From positions 3,653,197 through 3,717,196 of the forward strand of contig NC_050737.1 in the NCBI RefSeq assembly GCF_014529535.1: a stretch of 64,000 nucleotides of DNA, read 5' to 3'. The DNA comes from Bradysia coprophila (taxonomy: Eukaryota; Arthropoda; Insecta; Diptera; Sciaridae). Below are positions 1-10,769 of this stretch, in pieces (position 1 is the stretch's first letter; each line of letters starts with the position of its first letter). The notes beneath the pieces were generated by a model. The model worked only from the letters and a program-made list of their open reading frames with translations, ran no database searches and had not been told where the DNA came from. The translations under genes and the position numbers were made by a program.

Positions 1-120
1 GTCAAATAAGGGACCTAATACACTGTATGAAAATGAACTCAAATGATGACTGACATAAATTGAAAAATTTTATTCGAAAAATATGTAGCGCTACTGCCTG
101 GTTGACTTTACTCTCTCGTG
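1..120. mobile_element. MITE copy cut by the window edge
   Basis: This stretch matches the right part of the complete element at 47699-47900: both contain the GTCAAATAAGGGACCTAATA block, the stretch around 37-82, and a similar right end (gcctggttgactttac..tcgtg). The left end lies outside the window, so its length and target-site duplication cannot be given. It sits next to a second, complete element at 150-336 with related termini. Confidence 0.75.
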
Positions 121-149
121 CTTCTTCAGTAGTTCAGTAGTTTTGAAAT

Positions 150-336
150 CACGGCAGAGTAAAGTAAACCAGGCAGGAGCAGAGGACGCAAATACATTCA
201 AAGGAGGGACCTAAATCCCGTTACAATCGTTTACGTATTCGTTTCATGCATTTGTATTAGTAAGCGTTTTGCACCAAAATCAAAGGCCTACTTTTCAAAT
301 CGACTGCTCTTGCCTGGTTTACTTTACTCTGCCATG
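150..336. mobile_element. 187-bp MITE with 8-bp target-site duplication
   Basis: Inverted termini CACGGCAGAGTAAAGTAAAC (150) and GTTTACTTTACTCTGCCATG (to 336) enclose non-coding DNA. The 8 bp TTTGAAAT occur directly on both sides (142-149 and 337-344), a clean target-site duplication. An 8-bp duplication fits hAT or P-type transposases; there is no coding capacity, so the element is non-autonomous. It lies about 150 bp upstream of the carbonic anhydrase start codon and could contain or displace promoter sequence. Confidence 0.82.
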
Positions 337-482
337 TTTGAAATAGATTAATATCCACATTCGACTGACTCAATTTCACAATTTTTTAATTTCTTTCCAA
401 TTTATTGGATTGTAGCATAGCAACCACATGAGCATTGGATATTACATTACACAAACGTCATCATATTTGTTGGCTCTAAAAG

Positions 483-3342
483 ATGCAGCATTCAAATATC
501 ATCAAACTTTTAATATTACTACTCAACTGTGTGTGCGTCCTGTCAGTTGGTATGTACTCCACAAATTCAGCAAAGTTTTGCTACGAGAAGGCTTCTTGCG
601 GGCCTAATAGTAATGCTTGGGGTGGTGAGTGCAAAACCGGTACAAAACAAAGTCCAATAGATTTACCGTATGTATCGAGTCGAAGCATGCGACGCGTTAA
701 GTTGGAGTTTACTAAATATTATTATAGTGATGGTGAGTTCCCCATTATTTAAACGTTTTTTTGCACCTACAATAAGACTTTTCCTCCATGTTACTTTAAT
801 TTTCAATTTGTGATTGATTGGTTTGTTCCAAGTAACTGTAAACACGAATTTTCATTGGCCGAACAAGCCCGATTTCATTCATTGAGATCAATGATATCAA
901 TATTGATGTGGTTTTGTCTATATGGATAAAATTTGACAGTAATTTGACCATTCATATGGCCTTGAAAGAAATCTACAGAGAAATTTTTAATACAAACACC
1001 TTGGTGATCAATTAAAAAGGGTCTTTACCTATTCTTTCAGAAACTTTGAAATCATTGCGGGCCATAGGATGATGTTTAGAAACTAAGAAGAAATGTAATA
1101 GAGTTTTCTCATATTTTAGTACATTCTGTCATAAAATTACTGCTGTCACTGCGCTTATTTTCATGTGAACCAACTTCATATAGTGACATTTGTTCTGTAA
1201 TGACAAATGTGAAGTTGGTTCACATGAAAATAAACCGCAGAGAATGAAGTAGTATGAAAACAAGGCATCAGAACAGTCGGAGCGTTTGCTGCGACTTAGC
1301 CCCGTACAACCCGTAATCCTATTTCGTCCGCAACCATAATACGTCCGTAGCCCTAATAAGCCCGGAACCCTAATACGTCTACAACCCTCTAATGCGTCTG
1401 ATACCAAAATACAAGTCAAGTTGGGCATTGTCAAATTTACTGAAACTGTTCATTTTTAAAATTGCGCATAGCGCAATTACGAAAGCCAGTACGAAGTACC
1501 TTTCAAATAAAACCAACAATTTACGACATTATTTTAGAAACCCAAAATTTTTTGCCAACTTTCCATTGGGTTTGAATACCCAATGGAAAGTTGGCAAAAA
1601 ATTTTGGGTTTCTAAAATAATGTCGTAAATTGTTGGTTTTATTTGAAAGGTACTTCGTACTGGCTTTCGTAATTGCGCTATGCGCAACCTCTCAAATGAA
1701 ACAAAAACTAGCAAAATCGGTTGAGATTTACTCGATTTATGTGCAAAAAGCACTTAGGGCCTAGTAGCGGCCTTAGTGCAAGGGCCCAAATTTGAAACTT
1801 TTTTTGCAATCATTCTATTCGGCATTCAATTATCTCTCAAATGAAACAAAAACTAGCAAAATCGGATGAGATTTACTCGATTTATGTGCAAAAATCACTT
1901 AGGGCCGAGTAGCGGCCTTAGTCCAAGGGCCCTAATTTGAAACTTTTTTCGTCACGTTCTTTTCGGTATTCAATTACCTTCCATAAAAAACTAAAACTAG
2001 CAAAATCGGATGAGATTTACTCGATTTATGTGCAATAAACACTTAGGGCCGAGTAACGACCTTTGAACCCTCCCAACAAGCCCACGTTGCATCTTACCCA
2101 AAAACAATGTTCAGCAACTTTGTTCGACTCGTCAATACCTTTCATTTGATATATCACAAGCAGCTATTGCGTGCGTATTTCGGTAGCTACTGAAAAACAC
2201 CTAAAAATGTGGCGCCTCTACAGGCCAATCCTCTTGTCTCAATAAAGGCAAAAATTATAGTTCGTGATGTCACCGCACATTACCTCAAGGTTATGCAAAA
2301 GTGACCTAGCAGAGTACTATTTTGTATGAAATGACTTTTTACAGTGTCTTCCAGTTGTGTGACATACTGTTAAGTTACAATACACTATAGAGTGTTATGA
2401 TGAAAAAGAAGATAAGTTGATAAGTACCCCAAGACAAGTTAAAATAAACTGGTCTTCTGTCTTCTCACTCTCAACGTTCCACGTTGAAAGAGAAGCGAAT
2501 ACTTTCATAAATACCCCAAGGCAAGTTATAATAACTAGTCTTCGGTTTTCTCGCTCTGATCATAACAGTCTATTTAGAGTGCCACTGCTTGAAGTGCGTT
2601 GGTATTAATTATGTTAAGCGAAGTTCCAAAAAAATATTCCGAATATTTTCTATCTGACCAGAATTTTGGATTATCGATAATGGGCACACGATAAAAGTGA
2701 CTTTGACGCAACAGCAACGCCCAAAGGCCAGAATGTATGGCTACGAATTTTGCTCTGAATACATTCTTGCTGAGATTCATTTCCATTGGGGCTACAATGC
2801 ATCGACTGGGTCCGAGCATTCGATTAATAACAAATTTTATGCTATGGAAGCACATCTGGTCCATTTTGACTCAAAATATTCCAATTTAACTGTGGCTGCC
2901 GCATCACGCGATCCTTCAGCGTTGGCAGTCTTGGGTGTTTTCATTGCAGAAGGAAGTGAGTCGAATTATAATTCAGGATTCGAGACCATTGCCGACAATA
3001 TTCCGCAGTATGAATTCATTTTGTTAAAATTGTGTGACGATCGCAGTGAAAAATTAGAAAAATTCCGAAACTTTCAGGTCCATTGGCAAAGCAGCACATA
3101 TCCAACAAAAAATCAATCTTTCATCATTTTTACCGAAAAAGAAACAACCTTTCTATCGTTACTATGGTTCATTGACGACACCAGAGTGCAACGAAATTGT
3201 TGTATGGACCGTCGTAGCGAAGCCTATTTACGTGCAACCTTCACTCATCCAGAAATTTAGAGATGTGAAACATATCGGATCGAACTACCGACCAATTCAA
3301 AAACTTGGACAAAGAACTGTAAAGTATCTTGCCAAGCAATAG
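483..3342 (+). CDS. Secreted alpha-carbonic anhydrase (3 exons)
   Basis: Interconverts carbon dioxide and bicarbonate; probably secreted or luminal. Exons 483-732, 2662-3007 and 3078-3342 give 286 residues. Intron 1 (733-2661) has donor GTGAGT and acceptor ACCAG; intron 2 (3008-3077, 70 nt) restores the frame and is what makes the C-terminus match the family. A hydrophobic signal peptide covers about residues 1-22. QSPIDL starts at 56. The NGH triad at 90-92 supplies the His64-type proton shuttle. The zinc ligands are His123 and His125 (HFHWG) and His148 (EAHLVH). Thr232 in GSLTTP is the Thr199 equivalent. Cys50 and Cys236 are placed for the conserved disulphide. The C-terminal block ends in NYRPIQKL. 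All catalytic positions I can align are intact, so the enzyme should be active. No clear TATA box was seen. Intron 1 is full of repeats, including a perfect palindrome. Confidence 0.9.
1115..1245. repeat. Inverted repeat in carbonic anhydrase intron 1
   Basis: TTATTTTCATGTGAACCAAC near 1156 is mirrored by GTTGGTTCACATGAAAATAA near 1214, with further complementary sequence (ACAAATGT / ACATTTGT) towards the centre. It is a short foldback element with no coding capacity. Borders are approximate. Confidence 0.65.
1262..1460. repeat. Dispersed repeat with degenerate CCCTAATACGTC units
   Basis: GAACAGTCGGAGCGTTTGCT followed by degenerate repeats of the type AACCCTAATACGTCCGTAG. The reverse complement of 36085-36265 carries the same start block and the same kind of degenerate units, so this is a second copy of one element family in opposite orientation. 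It runs directly into the palindrome at 1462-1687. Confidence 0.65.
1462..1687. repeat. Perfect palindrome, 110-bp arms, 6-nt loop
   Basis: Left arm 1462-1571 and right arm 1578-1687 are reverse complements of each other without a mismatch by eye; only TTGAAT (1572-1577) is unpaired. The outer ends are TTGCGCATAGCGCAATTACG and its complement, the same terminal sequence found near 36093-36115. It sits inside intron 1 of the carbonic anhydrase gene, so the pre-mRNA would fold into a 110-bp hairpin. Confidence 0.85.
1689..2062. repeat. Tandem repeat, about 145-bp period, 2.6 copies
   Basis: Copies begin near 1690, 1835 and 1979. Each contains ACTAGCAAAATCGG, GAGATTTACTCGATTTATGT and CACTTAGGGCC; the third copy is cut short after about 85 bp. 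Spacing between the copies of ATCGG is 145 and 144 bp. Non-coding, inside intron 1 of the carbonic anhydrase gene. Confidence 0.78.
2415..2601. repeat. Short tandem duplication plus MITE end
   Basis: Two related copies about 88 bp apart begin AAGTACCCCAAGACAAGTTA (near 2420) and AAATACCCCAAGGCAAGTTA (near 2508), each followed by a TAGTCTTC/GGTCTTC block. The right end (2586-2601, TGCTTGAAGTGCGTTG) is identical to the terminus of the MITE family at 42014-42141 and 45832-45989. Confidence 0.6.
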
Positions 3343-4851
3343 ATCGGAGAGCGTTTATTTGCCCGACGGTTTCCGTAGATTTGATGCATCCTCTCATTAG
3401 ACGTTATCAACGACACAGTTGTAAAATTGTAAATATGTTAGCTACTGTCAAATCCTTTTTTAGTTGGAATAGTAAAATCGATAGATTTCAATCATCGTTC
3501 ACGATAAAATAGTCAATCGCCCATCGAGAAAGATATAGAAACTCATCCACTGTAAACCTTTGAACTTTTCTCTGTATTTCAATTTTCAATGGTTTCTACT
3601 CCGATCGGTAAGTTTCACACCAGGCGCACTATTTCCATTGTCTCATTGTTATTTTGGTATGAGCGAAGTGAGTCGCGTTAAGTGCAATGACAATGCCGAA
3701 ACACGTAAAACAATGATGACTTAAAGATGCATCTGAAGCTGTACAGTTCACTCATGCCGGCGTGATTTACAATTTAACATTTTATAACAGAAAAAAGTCA
3801 TTTTATTTCGATATTAGTGAGCTCAGGTTACTTTTGGCCCAAAGTAATTATACCGTTTGACATACTTCACTTGGTGAATTGTAAAATGAATACGGAATAC
3901 GTTTTCGAGTCTATCATAATCCCTAATAGAACCTATTTTTATAATAACAAGATTGCGTGTACATGACCTTTAATTGTTATTTTAATCAAACGATTCGTAA
4001 TTTTTGCTAAAACACTTTCGAGAAACTTTACTTGAACTATTCAAGATCTATCGGCAATCTTGAACATTGTTTTACCTATCCTAATTATTTATCTATCGAA
4101 TTGCATGTCAATATGCGTGATTCGAATTGAATAAGCTGAACTGCACTGAATCATTTATAGAAAACAATGTGTTTCCTCTTGGTTTGTTTGCGAAAACAGG
4201 GATCAATAAACGAAGCCAAAAACCGATCTAATAATATAATGTGATGCTATGAAGAAGTGACACTATTTGCGGAAACGAGAGTGAAAACAATTTCAATGGC
4301 GCAATTGATTTTAGACTATAAATAAAATTAGCATGCAATTTGGCTACACGGATATTTGAATTCCCGCACGAACATGAGTGCTTTTATGAAATGTGATCCA
4401 ACAATTAGACAGCAAAACTTTGGAAGAAACTAAAATTTATCTGATTGAGTCATTTTATTGAACAAAAAATATTTGTTCTGGAACTTTCGACGCAACCGGC
4501 ACCACAGACCTTTCGATGATTTCTGGCAATTTTTAGCAATTCAGTAATTCATAAACTTTTTTTTCTGATATGACCTTACATTTTCTGTTTCAATAAAATA
4601 TTTTTGAGTTGACTTTTCACTGAAGAACCCAGCTACGAATTACAAGTGTTATATTGTTCTATAAAATCGCAAAAACGTGCACTTATACCTCAATCTCAAA
4701 TAGTCAATCGAGACACTCAAAGATACAATAACCTGTAAGCCATTCAAAAGTAATTAAATGTACGAGTCAACTGTAAAAAAATGTGATTCTTTAATATGAT
4801 AAAACAATAAGATCATTATAATTGCCACTGAAGGACGTCAAATCACTATAA
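3343..4851. other. Intergenic, no gene seen
   Basis: AT-rich DNA between the carbonic anhydrase stop and the next gene. No open frame with family resemblance. No AATAAA close to the carbonic anhydrase stop was found (the first clear one is near 4205), so its 3' end is unresolved. A possible TATA-like TATAAAA lies near 4660, 190 bp before the next start codon. Confidence 0.5.
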
Positions 4852-5826
4852 ATGAAAGCAAAAAAATTAAAGCTGCCTCAATCAGTGAACTGGCTACATC
4901 AGTACGAAAACACAGAAGGATTAGTCATTATTTCAACTGTGGAACAGTTACGGCTTGTACAAGGCATAAACGAAACGATGGCAACATTAAAACGATGGAG
5001 AAGGGAAAAAAACTGGAAACGTGATAACTCGCCGATCCGGCCGATAGATATCGACAATGACTACAACTACAAAATTAATCGTTACCAAAAAGCGAACTGG
5101 GGAGACATAGAAGCAAAGGAAGCTCACGCTTCGGTTGTAAAATATTTGTGGCGCAAAGAGCACGAGTTAAATAAGAAAAAAGAAGCACTTAAGAAACAAA
5201 TTTCGAAGCGAATGGACATAAAAGCTAGTGAAATCAGTGCAAGTGAAGTGAATAATGTGGAAGTTTCATCAAAATCGGAAAACCGAGGATTTACAAAACG
5301 CGAAATTGAAGCACCCACGCGAGGAATCCATTTTCGAACAATCGAGGATAAAACCATTGATAAATTAAATTTGATCAAAAGTGAACGCAAACTGGCCGAC
5401 AACACTTCTTACATAGAAAAAGTCCGTTCCAGGGAAAACAAAGACATTGAGAACGACATATCGGACGATCTAAAAAATCTCATTCGTGGAAGGACGGCAT
5501 ATCAAATCTCAGCAGCCTTACTAGACGATTCCGGGAGGAAAGTTAGGCAAGCAAAAAGACGAGAGATGGCGAAACTTCTTAAAGAACAACCAAGACGTGG
5601 TATCTATGAAATAATGACTGACCGTAATAACGTAGGCATAATACATCGTGACGAAAACGAAGAAAACCGATTGATGCAAGAACTAAAAACACACAGAGAT
5701 CACGACTACAGATGGAACCGCAGTGCCGACTATTTAAATTTGGTCGGATACCGAATGCAAAATGATATACCTGATGGCTTTTTTATGCAAAACCATGGTG
5801 AGATCGTTTGGGGACCGCTAAAGTAA
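4852..5826 (+). CDS. Uncharacterised charged protein, single exon, 324 aa
   Basis: I do not recognise this protein. It is one uninterrupted frame from ATG 4852 (context TATAAATG) to TAA 5826, and AATAAA follows at 5852-5857, 26 nt after the stop, which supports a real processed transcript. It has no signal peptide or membrane segment. The sequence is strongly charged and rich in Lys, Arg and Glu. Residues about 85-140 and 165-220 look helical or coiled-coil (for example KKKEALKKQISKRMD). Around residues 210-250 lies a conserved-looking basic stretch (GRTAYQISAALLDD, then KRREMAKLLKEQPRRG). The C-terminus is aromatic (YRWNRSADYLNLVGYRM, then GEIVWGPLK). Lack of introns next to intron-bearing genes would fit a retrogene or a testis-biased gene, which is inference only. 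A cytoskeletal or ciliary role is possible but unproven. Confidence 0.72.
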   Translation: MKAKKLKLPQSVNWLHQYENTEGLVIISTVEQLRLVQGINETMATLKRWRREKNWKRDNSPIRPIDIDNDYNYKINRYQKANWGDIEAKEAHASVVKYLWRKEHELNKKKEALKKQISKRMDIKASEISASEVNNVEVSSKSENRGFTKREIEAPTRGIHFRTIEDKTIDKLNLIKSERKLADNTSYIEKVRSRENKDIENDISDDLKNLIRGRTAYQISAALLDDSGRKVRQAKRREMAKLLKEQPRRGIYEIMTDRNNVGIIHRDENEENRLMQELKTHRDHDYRWNRSADYLNLVGYRMQNDIPDGFFMQNHGEIVWGPLK

Positions 5827-5851
5827 AATGAATAAGTTTATGACAAGTTTT

Positions 5852-5857
5852 GAATAA
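5852..5857 (+). terminator. Poly-A signal AATAAA
   Basis: Canonical AATAAA 26 nt after the stop codon of the 324-residue gene. Confidence 0.7.
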
Positions 5858-6250
5858 AAGATGGAAATGATCAAGGGTCTCATGTGTCTTCAATTTTAGA
5901 GCCCAAAACGTTGTATAACTTGTGGTCCCGTAAGATCATTCCGTTTCACAGAGGAAATAAGGGTGAACGATGGTGGGAGAATTCCGGTATATTTTTGTAA
6001 ACATTGTGCCAAGTAAATGTTATTCGAAATACTACTAAGTAGATAAGATCTATTTTTGGGAAAACATTTTCCGAGTTTTAAGTAAGTCTAACTTTGAAAG
6101 AATCGTTTTAAAATTTTCATAAGGTTTTAAAACTATTGCTCATCGAGCTCATTCATTTGAAAAATCCTTGGTTCCCTATGCAAATGGTCCAAGAAGAGTC
6201 AGACTTTCAACTGTCAAAGATATATTTGCGCTGATTAATATTTATAATTC
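5858..6250. other. Short intergenic region
   Basis: Separates two convergent genes. No coding frame with resemblance to a family and no clear repeat was seen. Confidence 0.5.
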
Positions 6251-6256
6251 TTTATT
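6251..6256 (-). terminator. Poly-A signal of mucin-type peritrophin
   Basis: TTTATT on the plus strand, i.e. AATAAA on the minus strand, about 56 nt after the stop at 6312-6314. Confidence 0.65.
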
Positions 6257-6311
6257 AGACCATGAAATGACGAGAAAATTCAATTATTTTCAAAATTATT
6301 TCAACATAATT

Positions 6312-7838
6312 TTATGGTGGTGTTGGTGTAGTTGTAGTAGGGACGGCAGTAGTTGTTGTAGGGGGAAAAGCTGTAAATAATTATCAATTAAAATCAAAAT
6401 TTAAAGAGATGCGATCCAAAACATGGTTCTTTTTTTATAGTATATTTTTCTCGGTGATACTTACTATCAGTTGTTGTACCGGTTGAAGTAGTTGTTGTAG
6501 GATCTGCAGTAGTTGTTGTAGGTATTGGAGTAGTTGTTGTAGGGTCTGCAGTAGTTGTTGTAGGTATTGGAGTAGTTGTTGTAGGTATTGGAGTAGTTGT
6601 TGTAGGTATTGGAGTAGTTGTTGTAGGTATTGGAGTAGTTGTTGTAGGGTCTGCAGTAGTTGTTGTAGGGTCTGCAGTAGTTGTTGTAGGGTCTGCAGTA
6701 GTTGTTGTAGGTATTGGAGTAGTTGTTGTAGGGTCTGCAGTAGTTGTTGTAGGAGCGAAAGTAGTTGTTGTAGGGACTGCAGTAGTTGTTGTAGGTACTG
6801 GAGTAGTTGTTGTAGGTGTTGCAGTGGTTGTTGTAGGCACTGCTGTGGTTGTTGTTGCAGCCGCTGTAGTTGTTGTTGCAGCTGTAGTAGTTGTAGCTTC
6901 TGGTGGAGGATATTGACATTTGGTTGTATCTCTATTGCATCCTGTTCCATCAAACACATAGTTAGGAGGACAGAAAAGCATTTCGGAAGGTTTAGCTGCT
7001 GCTGCGCTACAGTAAACGTATTGATTGCAATCAGCCGCATTTTGGAAATATCCTTTAGCTTTGCAGTAAAAACGGCATGCATTTATCGTTGTATCGAAAA
7101 TTTCGTCTTGTTTGCATTTAAACATAAGAGTTTTAATGGTACCGCCACTGATCAAACAATAAGCGTAATAATTGGTATTGCTAGCATAAACGATATATGG
7201 CTTAGCTTGTGTAGCTCTTGAGCAATCAATTTTGGTACATGGAGTCGTTCCTTTTTGACAGACGTTCAGTTTCGAATTGAATACGAATCCAGTTCCACAT
7301 TGGAGGAGTGTCGACTCACCGTCTTGACAAACACGATATCTGGTACAATCAGACGGCTCTGAAAGCCGAATCGCAATTATCGAAAATGTTAAAATAATTT
7401 TGTAATCAATGTACCTGGGAAAACTCCATCGTCGGTGCAGGTAAATGATGATCCACCTGTACAAGATGCATCTGGTTTCGTGGTACAAGCACCGTTGACA
7501 CAATACTGATTTGGCGAGGAACATGTAACAGTGTCTAATGGTTCTGGATTGTTAGCCATGCAAATCTAGATGACAACCCGTTTTACATTTGCCGTAAGTG
7601 GAAATTTCTAGAAACTCACCATCAATGTCGAGCAATCCGACCCACACTGTGCTCCAGATTTGGTACATGTTAATGGTTCTTCTGCGGCGATTTGTATACC
7701 TACAGCAAAGTTTTGAGCTTCAGTTCCAACCTGAGATGTACAATTTAAAAATTAAAAAAACAAACTGGAGACAATTTAAACTTAAAACAATTCACGTACC
7801 AGTGCAGTTGCGAAAAGCACACAAAATGTGATGAACAT
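6312..7838 (-). CDS. Peritrophin-A/mucin: secreted chitin-binding protein (5 exons)
   Basis: Predicted secreted chitin-binding protein of the gut lining or cuticle. Exons 7800-7838, 7620-7730, 7415-7565, 6465-7358 and 6312-6370 join in frame (donors GTACGT, GTGAGT, GTACAT, GTAAGT) to 417 residues. Residues 1-18 form a signal peptide. Residues 30-90 are a Cys-rich segment. Three CBM14 (peritrophin-A) modules follow at about 91-134, 146-195 and 199-241, each with six-cysteine spacing and aromatic residues (FPEPSDCTRYRVC; YYAYC; FQNAADCNQYVYC). Residues 256-417 are an O-glycosylation-type mucin tail with about 17 heptads of PTTTT plus AD or PI. The last exon ends in PTTTTPTPP and supplies the stop; without this splice the frame would run on into unrelated sequence. 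A paralogue lies at 12749-13701. The function is inferred from the family. Confidence 0.9.
6480..6850 (-). repeat. Coding 21-bp minisatellite (mucin heptads)
   Basis: Tandem 21-bp units, each encoding PTTTT plus two residues (AD, PI, AV, TA, PV or FA). Two main unit types alternate: one contains GGATCTGCA or GGGTCTGCA, the other GGTATTGGA, read on the plus strand. Local runs of identical units suggest recent copy-number change. The other frames also stay open across this block, which explains long antisense and shifted open frames that are not genes. Confidence 0.88.
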
Positions 7839-7896
7839 TTTATACTGAAACTTGATATCAACTTTCGATCAAGAAATTTTGTATCACGATAACGAT

Positions 7897-7931
7897 ACTG
7901 ATTTTGAACCAATGTTACACTTCCTTTTATA
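7897..7931 (-). promoter_or_regulatory. Core promoter of mucin-type peritrophin
   Basis: TATAAAAG (plus-strand CTTTTATA, 7924-7931) lies 32 nt before the A of a TCAGT initiator (A at 7899), the spacing expected for an insect TATA/Inr promoter. The predicted start gives a 5' UTR of about 60 nt. The plus-strand stretch CACGATAACGATACTGATTT (7885-7904) carries two GATA cores and is conserved before the second peritrophin gene. Confidence 0.75.
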
Positions 7932-8954
7932 CCAGCATTTCTCTCGACCGTCTAACAAGATACCTTCATTTGTTCATGTACGACACTGTGATAGTCTCTG
8001 AACATTTGTAATTAGACAATAAAATTTTCAAAAAACCTATACAATGGAATATTTTGTCGAACAACCTACTTTCCGCCAAGCCATTCTCTTGGCCGTGTAT
8101 AATTGATCGTGTAATTGATCAGCCTTAAGCCGACCATGGCTTCACAGTGAAGAATCTGAAAAATAGGTCAAACGACTCTATCTGAAAGATCCTTAAATTC
8201 GGTCAAAAAATTTCTGGGTACTAGATATTCGGCAAGCCAACTAAAAGAAAATTATTTTGGTCCTAAATTTATTTACCTCAATCTTTCTGCATAAGATAAA
8301 GAAATTCAGAGAAAATTTGAATCGCACTTTTACAAGCAATAAACAAATGAGATAACAATGGTACGTGCTCGTTTCTTTGCGAAATTTTAATTGCTTGCTA
8401 CATTTCAAATTTCTTAGTATAATATTCAAGATTTATTATAATGCTCATGGTTACAGTTAATTACTGATGTTGTTTCTTTTGGTTGCGACCCTTAACTCCT
8501 GTCCTAGTTCTAACTGATTTTTTTCCGTATCACAGTATCACATATTGCATTGTATGGTGGGGTGGGATACTTGCAATCATCATTGCTAGCTAACATATTT
8601 TAAACAAGACCAGTTGAATTATTCATTTGTATTGATCGATTTGTTACAACGTCATTCTTTTCGTTGATAAGATCGAAAATACTTCAAAAAGTGTTGCTAT
8701 TTTGATTTTGTATTGGCCTGAACTTCACCTGAACATGAAATTTTCGATGTCGATTTCAACCTTCACTTTCAGGTTCATCTCAGGTGCGGGTCAAACCTGA
8801 AAGTAAAAGTTCCGGTTCGGGTCACTAAAACCCTTCATGTTGTTCCTAAGTACTGTTCACAAAAACCTATATTCCCGTTATAAATCAACGATAAATCAAA
8901 ATATTTCAATATGAGGCAGTTTTCATACGATTCTTGTTACATAATAGATATTTA

Positions 8955-9047
8955 TGCAATCGACGTGGAAAGTACTTTATTAGGCCGCAGGCCGTGTGTC
9001 ATAATACACATCGTGAACCTAATAAAGTACTTTGCATCGAGTTGCAT
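8955..9047. mobile_element. Foldback element, AAAGTACTTTATTAGG arms
   Basis: GGAAAGTACTTTATTAGG on the left is mirrored by CCTAATAAAGTACTTTGC on the right, with TGCAA at both outer ends and a loop that contains GGCCGCAGGCC and TCATAATACACATCGTGA. A diverged relative lies at about 42426-42512 in opposite orientation. Confidence 0.7.
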
Positions 9048-9596
9048 ACAAGGCCACAGAGGCATCTAAAGTTTGCAAATTTTGCATATTATGATGCTGA
9101 GTGGCATACATAACTGTTATGATTGTCCTTGAGTGTTAATTGACTCTTTGAATAAAATTCCATTTTTCAGAGAACTAAATGGAGATTCAAGATGATAAAA
9201 CTATTTCATGTCAAATAGGATAGATATAACGAATCTTGCAAAAACGATCTGAAACATTACCAATACTTTTTTGTTTTAATTTTAGCTACTAATTCTTTTA
9301 CAACATTGTCCGTGAAATCCAAGCACATGATGGTGTCATATATCAACGTCATGCGATATAAAAAAAAGTGTTACAAAAATACGTCGAAAAATAACAACAG
9401 ATAACAGATTTCCTTGAGAAAAATGAAACGCAGCGATGCCATTAAAGAATTACATGTTTGACTTTCACAATCCAAAATAACATTATTGTGCAGAAAATTA
9501 AACGCAAAAACTTCTTTAGACCAAAAATATCTGTGGGTTAGTCATCATCGCAGAACTGCTCAGTCCAACAAAGAATGAAAATCTTACTTAATATAT

Positions 9597-9714
9597 ATTA
9601 TGCACCTGTTGCCAAAATTGATATTTTGACGTGTGGGACATTATTGTCCTAGCCGAAGGCGTGGGCCATAATGCCTACACGTCAAAATAACAATCTGGCA
9701 ATAGGTGCATATCA
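9597..9714. mobile_element. Foldback element with GCCGAAGGC apex
   Basis: Arms ATGCACCTGTTGCCA..ATTTTGACGTGT and ACACGTCAAAATAA..TGGCAATAGGTGCAT pair with few mismatches. The apex reads CCTAGCCGAAGGCGTGGG. The same apex word occurs in unrelated-looking hairpins at 30817-31083, 47650-47935 and 55297-55385. Confidence 0.72.
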
Positions 9715-9821
9715 TATTTTATCTGTCGAGAACAGATATATCGAGATAAACAAAAACTCCCTAGAGGGATAAGCTCGAGATTATCGTTCTAGACAGATAA
9801 AGATTCTTAAAGATACACTCG

Positions 9822-9956
9822 CAGAATTTTGAAAACCGACTTATTTTCTGATTCGTGTTTTACTGGTCTTTTGTGAATTTTGCATGTATTATTATATGGA
9901 GAAATCAGAAACTCAAGTAAAACACAGAAACAGAAAATGTGTCGGTTTTCAAAATT
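9822..9956. mobile_element. MITE with CAGAATTTTGAAAACCGAC termini
   Basis: Left end CAGAATTTTGAAAACCGAC and right end GTCGGTTTTCAAAATT are inverted repeats. A second copy of the family is at 49033-49164; the interiors match when one copy is reversed (for example TGTGAATTTTGCATGTATT near 9875). Confidence 0.78.
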
Positions 9957-10769
9957 TAAAAGATTGATAGCGCTCACAAATCTCGAGTCCTCTTGGGTGC
10001 GTAGGTAACGTTTTGAATTTCAATAGGGATCGCAACAGAAACACTTTTTATGCATTTAACCAACCACTTCAAATCAGTGGATTCGTGTTAAAGGAGCAAA
10101 TTTACTTTCGTCAAGGCATCCGTTGAATGTGTTAAAGCCATACGTTTAAATCTTCGTAAACTAAATTTTATCAGTGCCGCTGTGCTTTGTGATCTACAAT
10201 GCTCGTCAAAACTTCAAAAGTTAAGGAAGATGGTCATAAACTATAGCCTTTGGTTAATATAATGGTCTCGCTTTGTGTAAGGAAAGCATTCAAACATATT
10301 CTGTTTCCTGAAAAATCACTGTGAAATTCATAGCAATCGTCACGAATAACCTCAGATGCATCAGGCTCATATACATATACATACTCATATCAAAGCAAGT
10401 TAGTCATCGATATACGTAAAAACAGTCCCACTCATAAAATATGTATCGTAACATTACGACATAAACTGAAACCACAACTATATCATGTTTCTTAATGTTA
10501 GGCGGAAAATGTGTCAAAAGGAATACGGTTAAACTCAAATGCAATTCAACATTATGTTTCTTTAAACAATTCGGTTTCCTTTATAAAAGAGTAAACGAGA
10601 CGAATTTTGAATTAGACATATGTTTTCCATAAATTTTAGTTTCTTCCACTTTAACCCTCTGTCCTCGTTTTAATAATTAGTTATTTACGTACTTCGTCTC
10701 CGGTTGCAACACTGCATTTTCGTAAAAAAACTGTTTCCCCGAGATACATATAAATAGTTATTTGTGTAT

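Noticed and set aside
3151-3260. Frameshift or pseudogenisation of the carbonic anhydrase C-terminus
   Set aside because: A 70-nt GT..AG intron (3008-3077) restores the frame exactly and gives the full conserved C-terminus to the stop at 3342.
6435-7082. Minus-strand glutamine/leucine-rich open frame (LLQTLQQ repeats) and a similar Tyr/Asn-rich frame at 6467-6919
   Set aside because: Both are shifted frames of the 21-bp mucin minisatellite; only the frame with PTTTT continues in phase with three CBM14 modules and clean splice sites.
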